13,832 nucleotides of DNA from Pseudomonadota bacterium (GTDB lineage: Bacteria; Pseudomonadota; Alphaproteobacteria; Sphingomonadales; Sphingomonadaceae). Within the stretch, counting starts at the first letter, position 1, and each line of letters begins with the position of its first letter. The translations under genes and the position numbers were made by a program. The DNA is taken from NCBI GenBank assembly GCA_023426225.1, contig JAFABD010000241.1, forward strand, positions 1-13,832. Direction: 5' to 3'. Positions 1-5,994 of this stretch are shown in pieces. A model generated the notes under the pieces. It was not told where the DNA came from. It saw nothing but the letters and a program-made list of their open reading frames with translations, and searched no databases.

Positions 1-160
1 CTACCCGGCCCCGCGCGAGCGCCTCGAGCGGGCCACCGACCTGTTCCGCGCGTTCCGGGAGCAGCCGACGCCCGAGCTCGCCCGCTCGGCCAGGCTCGGC
101 GTCGCGGCGGCTTGGGGCACGATCGGATCGGGGGGGCCTGCGTCCATCCCCCGCGCTTAG
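1..160 (+). CDS. 3' end of an unidentified gene (partial)
   Basis: An open frame enters from the left edge (first full codon at base 2) and ends at TAG 158-160. It gives about 52 C-terminal residues, including the amphipathic stretch ERLERATDLFRAFREQ. Almost every third codon position is G or C, as in the clear genes of this window, which supports real coding on this strand. The opposite strand carries only a 45-codon shadow that stops at bases 1-3. No family can be named from this tail. The gene ends 144 bases before phoX on the same strand, so co-transcription is possible, but no terminator or shared signal settles it. Confidence 0.55.
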   Translation, partial: YPAPRERLERATDLFRAFREQPTPELARSARLGVAAAWGTIGSGGPASIPRA

Positions 161-203
161 CCCCGCCGGCCGCGCGAGGCAAAATGTAACAAAAACCGCA
201 GGA

Positions 204-221
204 TCGTCATCGAACCGTCGC
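204..221 (+). promoter_or_regulatory. weak Pho-box-like direct repeat upstream of phoX
   Basis: Two 7-mers, TCGTCAT (204-210) and CCGTCGC (215-221), are separated by 4 bases, giving the 11-bp period of PhoB operators (consensus CTGTCAT-N4-CTGTCAT). Nine of 14 consensus bases match. The site lies 84 bases before the phoX start, and PhoX enzymes are commonly under PhoB control. The sequence is GC-rich and the second half is poor, so this is a candidate only. A short A-rich patch (TGTAACAAAAA, 185-195) lies just upstream. Confidence 0.25.
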
Positions 222-304
222 CGTGCTTGCATCGCCGCGTAGCCGCCGCCGCGCACACCCCTCGCGCGACCCGGCCCGATCCGCCGGGACATGAGGGGGT
301 TTCC

Positions 305-2773
305 ATGACTGAACAGACGCTTGCGCCGTTCGCCTATTCCGACGGCGACATCGACACCAACCGCTCGACCGCGCCCACGCTCAACATGCTCGCCGACCAG
401 CGGCTGTCGCGTCGCCAGACGCTGCGCGGCGGCTCGGCGATCGTCGCCGCGACGCTCGGTACCTCGCTCCTCGCCGCGTGCGATTCGAACGACTCGATCG
501 ATCCCGCGCCCGTCGTCAGCGCGGGCCAGTCGATCACCACCAGCGCCGGGCGCATGGTGACGCTGCAAGGCAGCGCAACCGACAACAACCGCCTCGACAA
601 GGTCGCCTGGACGCAGACCGCCGGTCCCGCCGTCACGCTGTCGGGCGCGACCACGCCCGTCGCCAGCTTCATGGCCCCCGCGGTCGCCGCGCCAACCGAT
701 CTCGTGTTCCAGATCGCGGCGACCGACGGCAAGTCGATGTCGACCGCGACCGCGACCGTCACCGTCAACCCCGCCCAGCTCGGCTTCACCGCCGTGGCCA
801 AGAACCGCAACGACATCGTCACCGTCCCGGCGGGCTATACCGTTCAGGTCATCAACCGCCTCGGCGATCCGATCGCGGCGAACGTGCCCGCGTACAGGAA
901 TGACGGCACCGACACCAATTTCGCCCAGCGCATCGGCGATCACGGCGACGCGCTCTACTGGTACGGCCTCAACGCCGCGGGCACGCGCGACGCGACCAGC
1001 TCGACGCGCGGGCTGCTCGTCCAGAACCACGAAAACATCACCAGCGCCTATCTCCACCCCGACGGCCCCACGCTCGTCAACGGCGCGCGCCTCGAGGCCG
1101 AGGCGATCAAGGAGATCGAATGCCACGGCGTCAGCGTCACCGAGGTGGCCGAGGGTGCCAACCGCACCTGGGCGACGGTGCAGGCGAGCAGCTTCAACCG
1201 CCGCATCACGCCCAACACGCCGATGGCGTTCAACGGCCCGGCCAAGGGTTCCGACCTGCTCCGGACCGCCTATTCGCCCACCGGCACCACCGGGCGCGGC
1301 ACGATCAACAACTGCGCCAACGGCACGACGCCCTGGGGCACCAGCATCACCTGCGAGGAAAACTGGGCCGGCTATTTCCTGCGCAGCGGCGACGATGCCG
1401 CGCGCTCGGCCCGCGAACGCGCCGCGCTCGCCCGCTATGGCGTGACGAGCACCACCGGCAACAACCGCTGGTCGACGGTGGTGCCCGCCGATCCCGCCAA
1501 CACGCTGTTCCGCCGCTGGGATGCGCGCGCGACCGGCGCGACCGCGACCGACGATTTCCGCAACGAGCCCAACCAGTTCGGCTGGGTCGTCGAAATCGAC
1601 CCCTATGCCCCCGCCGCCACGCCGCGCAAGCGCACCGCGCTCGGCCGGCTCGGGCATGAAGGCTGCTGGCCCGGCGCCTTCGTCGCGGGGCGCAAGCCCG
1701 CCTGGTACATGGGCGACGATGCGCGCCGCGAATATCTCTACAAGTTCGTGTCGGCGACGCCCTGGGCCGAAGCCGATGCCAACGCCGCCGACCGGCTGGC
1801 GATCGGCGACAAATATCTCGACGCGGGCACGCTCTATGTCGCGCGCTTCAACGCCGACGGCACCGGCACCTGGCTGCCGCTGGTGTTCGGCACCGGCAAC
1901 GTCACCGCCGCCTATGCCGCCTATCCCTTTGCCGATCAGGCCGACGTGCTCGTCAACGCGCGCCTCGCCGCCGATGCACAGGGAGCGACGCCGATGGACC
2001 GCCCGGAATGGACCGCGGTCAACCCGGTGACGGGCGAGGTCTATCTGACGCTCACCAACAACAGCGAGAGCGGCCGCCCGCTCAACGGCACCGACGCCGC
2101 CAATCCGCGCCACTATAACGATCCCAAGGGCGCGGGCGCGTCGGCGCAATACGGCAACCCCAACGGCCACATCATCCGGCTCCGGGAAACGGGCAACTCG
2201 ACCGAGGCGACCGGCTTCACCTGGGACATCTATCTGTTCGGCGCGGGCGCCGATCTCGACGCGACCAACATCAACCTGTCGGGCCTCACCGGCGATCAGG
2301 ATTTCTCCAGCCCCGACGGCCTCGCCTTTGCCCGGCCGAGCCATGCCGGCGGCCAGGTCAAGCCGCTGCTGTGGATCGAAACCGACGACGGCGCCTATAC
2401 CGACGTCACCAACTGCATGTTGCTCGCCGCGCTTCCCGGCACCGTCGGCGACGGCGGCGCGCGCTCGATCACCAACCGCGACAGCAAGGGCAACACCGCC
2501 GTCCAGGCGACGCGGATCGGCGCCGCCCCCGGCGCGGCGGCGCTCCGGCGCTTCCTCGTCGGCCCGGTCGAATGCGAGATCACCGGCATCGATTCGACCC
2601 CCGACGGCCGCACGCTGTTCGTCGGCATCCAGCACCCGGGCGAGGAAGGCAAGGCCGCCGCACCCACCAGCCACTGGCCCGACAGCCAGTCCGGCACCCC
2701 CGCCGCCTCGGTCCGCCCGCGCTCGGCGGTGGTCGTCGTCACGCGCAACGACGGCGGCATCGTCGGCCTCTGA
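305..2773 (+). CDS. phoX: PhoX-family alkaline phosphatase, Tat-exported lipoprotein type
   Basis: This encodes 822 residues of the PhoX family (formerly DUF839), calcium- and iron-dependent phosphatases that release phosphate from organic esters outside the cytoplasm. A long N-region leads to a twin-arginine motif SRRQTLR (R36 R37), a hydrophobic stretch and the lipobox LAAC with Cys59, so it should be Tat-exported and lipid-anchored. Residues about 65-155 form an Ig/PKD-like beta domain. The PhoX domain fills about 160-810, with family stretches LLVQNHEN, ITCEENWAGYF (Cys350, in a TCEE context that fits the iron-binding cysteine of PhoX), LGRLGHEGCWPGAF, SSPDGLAFA and EITGIDSTPDG. ATG 305 is preferred over an upstream TTG at 227 because GAGGGGG (293-299) sits 5 bases ahead and the extra 26 residues look non-coding. 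It stands alone, with its own terminator downstream. Family assignment is firm; substrate range is inferred. Confidence 0.93.
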   Translation: MTEQTLAPFAYSDGDIDTNRSTAPTLNMLADQRLSRRQTLRGGSAIVAATLGTSLLAACDSNDSIDPAPVVSAGQSITTSAGRMVTLQGSATDNNRLDKVAWTQTAGPAVTLSGATTPVASFMAPAVAAPTDLVFQIAATDGKSMSTATATVTVNPAQLGFTAVAKNRNDIVTVPAGYTVQVINRLGDPIAANVPAYRNDGTDTNFAQRIGDHGDALYWYGLNAAGTRDATSSTRGLLVQNHENITSAYLHPDGPTLVNGARLEAEAIKEIECHGVSVTEVAEGANRTWATVQASSFNRRITPNTPMAFNGPAKGSDLLRTAYSPTGTTGRGTINNCANGTTPWGTSITCEENWAGYFLRSGDDAARSARERAALARYGVTSTTGNNRWSTVVPADPANTLFRRWDARATGATATDDFRNEPNQFGWVVEIDPYAPAATPRKRTALGRLGHEGCWPGAFVAGRKPAWYMGDDARREYLYKFVSATPWAEADANAADRLAIGDKYLDAGTLYVARFNADGTGTWLPLVFGTGNVTAAYAAYPFADQADVLVNARLAADAQGATPMDRPEWTAVNPVTGEVYLTLTNNSESGRPLNGTDAANPRHYNDPKGAGASAQYGNPNGHIIRLRETGNSTEATGFTWDIYLFGAGADLDATNINLSGLTGDQDFSSPDGLAFARPSHAGGQVKPLLWIETDDGAYTDVTNCMLLAALPGTVGDGGARSITNRDSKGNTAVQATRIGAAPGAAALRRFLVGPVECEITGIDSTPDGRTLFVGIQHPGEEGKAAAPTSHWPDSQSGTPAASVRPRSAVVVVTRNDGGIVGL

Positions 2774-2793
2774 CCGCACCGCCGCTTGCAAAA

Positions 2794-2825
2794 GGGGGGA
2801 GGTCCACCGGACCTCCCCCCTGTTT
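2794..2825 (+). terminator. intrinsic terminator after phoX
   Basis: A perfect 12-bp inverted repeat (GGGGGGAGGTCC, 2794-2805, against GGACCTCCCCCC, 2809-2820) has a 3-base loop, ACC. It is preceded by AAAA and followed by TGTTT. It lies 20 bases past the phoX stop. The short T-run is typical of such sites in GC-rich genomes. It separates phoX from the SatD unit, which therefore needs its own promoter. Confidence 0.85.
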
Positions 2826-2834
2826 GCTTGCCGC

Positions 2835-2908
2835 GAACCCCAATCGGTTCACAATGCCCCCTTGAACCATTTTCGGTACAATTTTACAGTGTGAACCATG
2901 ATCGGTTC
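2835..2908. repeat. three phased palindromes GAACC-N6-GGTTC (operator array)
   Basis: Three 16-bp dyads have the same architecture: GAACC-CCAATC-GGTTC (2835-2850), GAACC-ATTTTC-GGTAC (2864-2879, one mismatch in the right arm) and GAACC-ATGATC-GGTTC (2893-2908). Start-to-start distance is exactly 29 bp in both intervals. The wider consensus is TGAACCATNATCGGTTCA. The middle copy begins two bases into a candidate -35 hexamer, and the third spans the start codon of the SatD-family gene at 2898. Copy number, fixed spacing and placement over a promoter argue for binding sites of a dimeric regulator that represses transcription. A candidate binder is the helix-turn-helix of the adjacent SatD protein (inference). 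Confidence 0.8.
2862..2890 (+). promoter_or_regulatory. candidate sigma-70 promoter giving a leaderless SatD mRNA
   Basis: TTGAAC (2862-2867) and TACAGT (2885-2890) are separated by 17 bases, in the only clearly AT-rich stretch here. A start point 6-8 bases past the -10 falls at about 2896-2898, that is on or next to the ATG at 2898. No Shine-Dalgarno sequence precedes that ATG. The two facts agree with a leaderless transcript. The hexamers are imperfect matches, so the promoter is a prediction. Confidence 0.5.
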
Positions 2909-3575
2909 CAACACGCCGCGCTACGCCATCCTGATGGGCGATCTGGTCCATAGCGAGGACGTGGCGGATCGCGCCGCACTCCATGCGCGCTTCAACCGGG
3001 CAATCGATCGGGCCAACGATGTTCATGGCGCGGACCTCGCCTCCCCGCTCACCATCACCCTGGGCGACGAGTTTCAGGGGCTGGCCGGGTCGCTTACGGC
3101 GGCCTTCGAAATCGCGCGCGGCATCCGGATGGACCTGTTGGACGACGCGGTGGAGTGCCGCTTCGCGTTGGGGATCGAAACGCTCCAGACGCCGCTCAAC
3201 CGGGAACGCGCCTGGAACATGATGGGCGCCGGGCTGACGGCAACGCGCGAAAGGCTGAACGAGAAGCTGGAAAACCGGCTCTACCGCTTCGTGTTCGCCG
3301 AGGAACCGCTCCTGGAAACGCTGCTCGAAGCCTGTGGCGCCAGCCTTACCGCCATCGAACGCGGATGGACCGCGGTTCAGCGGCACGACGTCCGCGCCCT
3401 GCTCGACGGACGGACCCCGGCCGCAATCGCGCGCAGCCGCGACGTGTCCGCCCGAGCGGTTTACAAAACCCGCAGTTCAGCCAATTTCGACCTGTATCGG
3501 TTGCAGTTGCAGGCGATCGGACAGACGCTCGCCGCACTCGACCAACGCTGCGCACTGGGCGGAGGAGCGGCATGA
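2898..3575 (+). CDS. SatD-family protein with C-terminal helix-turn-helix
   Basis: This encodes 225 residues. The N-terminal half (about 8-135) carries the SatD-family signatures AILMGDLVHS, ITLGDEFQGL, RFALGIETLQTPLN and NMMGAGLTATRERLN. The C-terminal part (about 150-215) contains a likely helix-turn-helix around TPAAIARSRDVSARAVYK. SatD is named from the acid-tolerance sat operon of streptococci, and its biochemical function is, as far as I know, not established. Asp15 (MGD) and Asp57 (LGDEF) are 42 residues apart, a layout reminiscent of the two metal-binding aspartates of class III nucleotide cyclases; that is speculation. The start is ATG 2898, with no Shine-Dalgarno sequence but with a promoter ending just upstream. 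The next gene starts inside the stop codon (ATGA), so translation is probably coupled. The operator array at 2835-2908 suggests autoregulation. Confidence 0.85.
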   Translation: MIGSNTPRYAILMGDLVHSEDVADRAALHARFNRAIDRANDVHGADLASPLTITLGDEFQGLAGSLTAAFEIARGIRMDLLDDAVECRFALGIETLQTPLNRERAWNMMGAGLTATRERLNEKLENRLYRFVFAEEPLLETLLEACGASLTAIERGWTAVQRHDVRALLDGRTPAAIARSRDVSARAVYKTRSSANFDLYRLQLQAIGQTLAALDQRCALGGGAA

Positions 3576-3997
3576 TCCATGCCATGGTCTATTCGCTGAT
3601 CGCACTGTGGCTCCTCACCGATTTGGGCAACCGGCTCAGCCGTCTGATCTTCGCGCTCACCGGGCTGAAGGATGCGACGGCGGCAGAGCCCGAGCCGGGC
3701 CATAACGCCGGGCGCTGGATCGGCGCGATCGAACGGCTGCTGGTCGCCGCCGCGATGCTCACGGCGCGGTGGGAAATCCTCGCGGCCGTGATCGCGCTCA
3801 AGACCGTGGCCCGGTTCAGGAAACTCGATGAGCAGCTCTTCGCCGAATATTTCCTGATCGGCTCGCTGTTCAGCATCCTTTGGGCCATCCTCGTCACCGG
3901 CGCATGGCTGGCTTACGATCACCGCGTCGGCGTCGATCTGCACCAGGCGATCGTCGGCTGGGCCGGACAGGACGGCGAAAGACACGCCGCAAGGTAA
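3572..3997 (+). CDS. short DUF3307-like membrane protein
   Basis: This encodes 141 residues. ATG 3572 overlaps the TGA of the SatD gene, with a good GGAGGAG at 3561-3567. The N-terminus MVYSLIALWLLTDLGNRLS is amphipathic to hydrophobic. Two or three further hydrophobic segments follow (about 50-75 and 93-118). The stretch GRWIGAIERLL through KTVARFRKLDEQLFAEYFLIGSL strongly resembles the conserved C-terminal half of DUF3307 proteins (GR-IG-ER-L, K-ARF--L, FAEYFLIG). DUF3307 proteins are often neighbours of SatD. The N-terminal DUF3307 module is not evident, so this is either a short form or a divergent one. Function is unknown; an inner-membrane partner of the SatD protein is the natural inference. 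Confidence 0.75.
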   Translation: MIHAMVYSLIALWLLTDLGNRLSRLIFALTGLKDATAAEPEPGHNAGRWIGAIERLLVAAAMLTARWEILAAVIALKTVARFRKLDEQLFAEYFLIGSLFSILWAILVTGAWLAYDHRVGVDLHQAIVGWAGQDGERHAAR

Positions 3998-4076
3998 CGG
4001 CTCCCCCCGGTGGGCCATCCCACGCGCGGCCATCCAGCGCGCGGCCGTCGCCGCGCTTCGGCGCGCTCCCCGCAAA

Positions 4077-4111
4077 GGATCGCCGCGACGTTTCCCGCGA
4101 CGCGACGATCC
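4077..4111. terminator. hairpin between convergent genes
   Basis: GGATCGCCGCG (4077-4087) pairs with CGCGACGATCC (4101-4111) at 10 of 11 positions around a 13-base loop. It lies in the 130-base gap between the DUF3307-like gene (+) and the small lipoprotein gene (-), closer to the latter. A smaller stem with a TTCG tetraloop (CGCGC/GCGCG, 4052-4065) precedes it. No T-run follows on either strand, so a terminator role, possibly for both strands, is inferred from placement only. Confidence 0.35.
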
Positions 4112-4127
4112 GCTGCGGCGCGGCCGG

Positions 4128-4562
4128 TCAGGGTGCGGTGCGGCTCACGATGTTGGCGGTGCCGTCGGGGGTGATCGTGATGACGTGCGCGCTGTCGCTG
4201 CCGCACGCCGCGCGCCACACCGGCAGGCCGTCCTTGTCGGGCAGGCGTTCGGACTTGGTGACGCCTTCGCACTTCATGCCCGCGTCGAGGATCGCGCGGA
4301 TGAACACCGCGTTGCGCTCGCGTTCGGACATGGCGAGCACGCGCTGCACCGGGTTGGCGGCGTCGGTCGCATTGGCGGCGGCGTTGCCCGCTGCGGCGTC
4401 GGTCGCATTGGCCTCGACGGCGTTCGCGTCGATCGCGTTGGCGTCGGCGGCGACGGCGGTGTTCGCCGCGTCCCCGGTCGCGTTGGCGGGCGGCTGCGCG
4501 CCCCCGCCGCATCCCGCCAGCGCGGTCAGCGCCAGCATCGGCACCAGAACGGCTTTTCTCAT
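4128..4562 (-). CDS. small lipoprotein with Ala/Asn-rich linker
   Basis: This encodes 144 residues. The N-terminus MRKAVLVPMLALTALAGC is a lipoprotein signal with lipobox LAGC (Cys18). Residues 20-70 are a low-complexity, natural-linker-like stretch built from ANA, DANA and EANATDAA units. The C-terminal 70 residues look globular (RVLAMSERERNAVFIRAILDAG, then Cys98 and Cys120, which could form a disulfide). I do not recognise a named family; similar small lipoproteins are common as hypothetical proteins in sphingomonads (from memory, not checked). ATG 4562 is chosen because GAGGGA (4571-4576) lies 8 bases upstream and the signal begins there; a longer frame to 4640 adds only low-quality sequence. 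It lies 121 bases behind the amidohydrolase operon on the same strand. Confidence 0.8.
   Translation of the reverse strand: MRKAVLVPMLALTALAGCGGGAQPPANATGDAANTAVAADANAIDANAVEANATDAAAGNAAANATDAANPVQRVLAMSERERNAVFIRAILDAGMKCEGVTKSERLPDKDGLPVWRAACGSDSAHVITITPDGTANIVSRTAP
4357..4412. repeat. 20-bp in-frame direct repeat in the lipoprotein linker
   Basis: GCGGCGTCGGTCGCATTGGC occurs at 4357-4376 and again at 4393-4412. The offset is 36 bases (12 codons). Shorter GCGTTGGCG-type copies follow to about 4470. The repeats encode the ANATDAA-like units of the Ala/Asn-rich linker and could change linker length by slippage without shifting the frame. Confidence 0.75.
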
Positions 4563-4600
4563 CTCGTCTCTCCCTCTTGCGCGGCCCCGTGCCGCGACCT

Positions 4601-4626
4601 GCCGGGCGGGATCAAACCCGTCCGGC
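4601..4626. terminator. GC-rich hairpin downstream of the amidohydrolase operon
   Basis: GCCGGGCGGG (4601-4610) pairs with CCCGTCCGGC (4617-4626) at 9 of 10 positions around the loop ATCAAA. It lies 58 bases past the stop of the second amidohydrolase and 38 bases ahead of the lipoprotein start, on the same strand. CCGTCCGG (4618-4625) could pair instead with CCGGACGG (4651-4658), so two exclusive folds exist. There is no T-run. It could be a weak terminator or a leader structure for the lipoprotein mRNA. Confidence 0.3.
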
Positions 4627-4683
4627 GCAGCCGCGGCCATCGGGTAGGTTCCGGACGGCGCCGCTGCCGCCCGGCAATCGGCG

Positions 4684-5994
4684 TCAGCGCTGATAGGCCT
4701 TGGGCAGCGCGCCTTCCTGCGGCTCGCGATAGCGGTCGCGAAGCCGCGTCTGGCGGTTGCTCAGCGGCTGTTCGACGCCGTCGATGAACACCTGGGTCGC
4801 CTCGCTGCCGATTTCCAGCGGGTCGCCGTCCCAGATCACCACGTCGCCGTGCCGGCCGGGCTTCAGCGATCCGAACGCGTCGCCCATGCCCAGCGCCTCG
4901 GCGGTGCGCGCGCTGATCGTGGCAAAGGCCTCGCCCCAGCTCAGCCCGCTCGCGCCCGGCACCTTCTGCAACGCAACCAGGTTGCCGGCATATTGCTTTT
5001 CCCAGCGCGCCTGGCGGGCGTCGTCGGCGTTGATCGTGCCCATGCCCACCAGCACGCCCGCGGCCTTCATCCGGCCGATGTTCGACTGGGTGGCGGCCAG
5101 CACCTCGAACGCCTCGGGCAGGTCGGCCAGCCCGTTCGCCAGCACGGGCACGCCCGCCGCCGCGATTTCGGGCGCCACCATCCAGCCCTCGCTCGCGCCG
5201 ACGAGCACCAGCCGCAGCGCCGGCACCTCGCGTTTCAGCGCCAGCAGCGAGCGGATGTCGCTCGCGCGCTCGACATGGACGAGCAACGGCACGCGCCCCT
5301 GCACCACCGGCACCAGCGCCTCGGCATCGGCGCGCGTCAACAGCGCGTCGCGGCCGCGGTCGGTATAGCGGCCGGGGTTGCGCGCATAGTCGCGCACCTC
5401 GAACAGCGTGTTGCGCAACAGCGCATAGGCCGCGGGACGGCTGCCGCCGCCGGCGCGCGCGCCGGTCTCGCCATATTCCATGAACTGGAACGCGCGCGGG
5501 CGCGTCACCGCGTCGCTGTCGTTGCCCAGGTCGATCACCGCGCCCTGCCCGGCAAAGATCGAATTGCGCGCGGTGCCCGGCGCGACGACCGCGCGCGTCA
5601 GCCCTTCGGCGCGGTTGATCGCGATCGGGGTGCTGTGCGGGTTGACCGCCGGGGTCACGTCGAGCGCGGCCGAAAAGGGCGAATTGCCCGCGCTCGCGTC
5701 GTTCGCGGCATCGACGCCGTCGACCTCGACGATGCCCATGCGGGTAAAGCCGGCAAAGATGCCGGGGGTGACGTAACGGCCCTTGGCGTCGACGACGCGG
5801 ACGCCCGCGGGCACCGCGACATTGGCGCCGGCGGCGACGACCTTGCCGTCGCGCACCACGACGGTGCCGCCCTCGATCGGGCCGGCGCCGTCGCCGATGA
5901 CCAGCCGCGCGTTGGTGATCGCCACGGTCTGCGCGGCGGCGGGGGCCGCGATCGCGGTCAGCGACGCGGCGGCGGCGAGAAGAATCCGGTTCAT
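4684..5994 (-). CDS. exported amidohydrolase-family protein lacking the HxH metal motif
   Basis: This encodes 436 residues. A Sec-type signal peptide (about 1-22, cleavage after APAAA) is followed by the composite-domain strands of the amidohydrolase superfamily (AITNARLVIGDGAGPIEGGTVVVRDGKVVAAG) and the C-terminal GSLKPGRHGDVVIWDGDP. The usual TPG-x-IDxHxH site reads TPGIFAGFTRMG here (about 77-87), so both metal-binding histidines are gone. The late aspartate region reads GMGTINADD instead of the usual HxD type. His240 (PLLVHVERASD) is retained. It is therefore probably a pseudo-enzyme or has changed chemistry. It overlaps the upstream amidohydrolase gene by one base (TGATG); GTG 5997 is an alternative start. 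A heteromeric partner role with the upstream enzyme is inferred. Confidence 0.85.
   Translation of the reverse strand: MNRILLAAAASLTAIAAPAAAQTVAITNARLVIGDGAGPIEGGTVVVRDGKVVAAGANVAVPAGVRVVDAKGRYVTPGIFAGFTRMGIVEVDGVDAANDASAGNSPFSAALDVTPAVNPHSTPIAINRAEGLTRAVVAPGTARNSIFAGQGAVIDLGNDSDAVTRPRAFQFMEYGETGARAGGGSRPAAYALLRNTLFEVRDYARNPGRYTDRGRDALLTRADAEALVPVVQGRVPLLVHVERASDIRSLLALKREVPALRLVLVGASEGWMVAPEIAAAGVPVLANGLADLPEAFEVLAATQSNIGRMKAAGVLVGMGTINADDARQARWEKQYAGNLVALQKVPGASGLSWGEAFATISARTAEALGMGDAFGSLKPGRHGDVVIWDGDPLEIGSEATQVFIDGVEQPLSNRQTRLRDRYREPQEGALPKAYQR

Noticed and set aside
227..304. Upstream TTG start for phoX adding 26 residues
   Set aside because: A strong Shine-Dalgarno sequence lies directly before ATG 305, and the extra residues are Arg/Pro/Ala-rich with no role in the Tat signal.
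2835..2908. Short CRISPR-like array with 29-bp units
   Set aside because: Only the palindromic 16-bp core repeats; the rest of each unit differs, no cas genes are near, and the units lie across a promoter and start codon.
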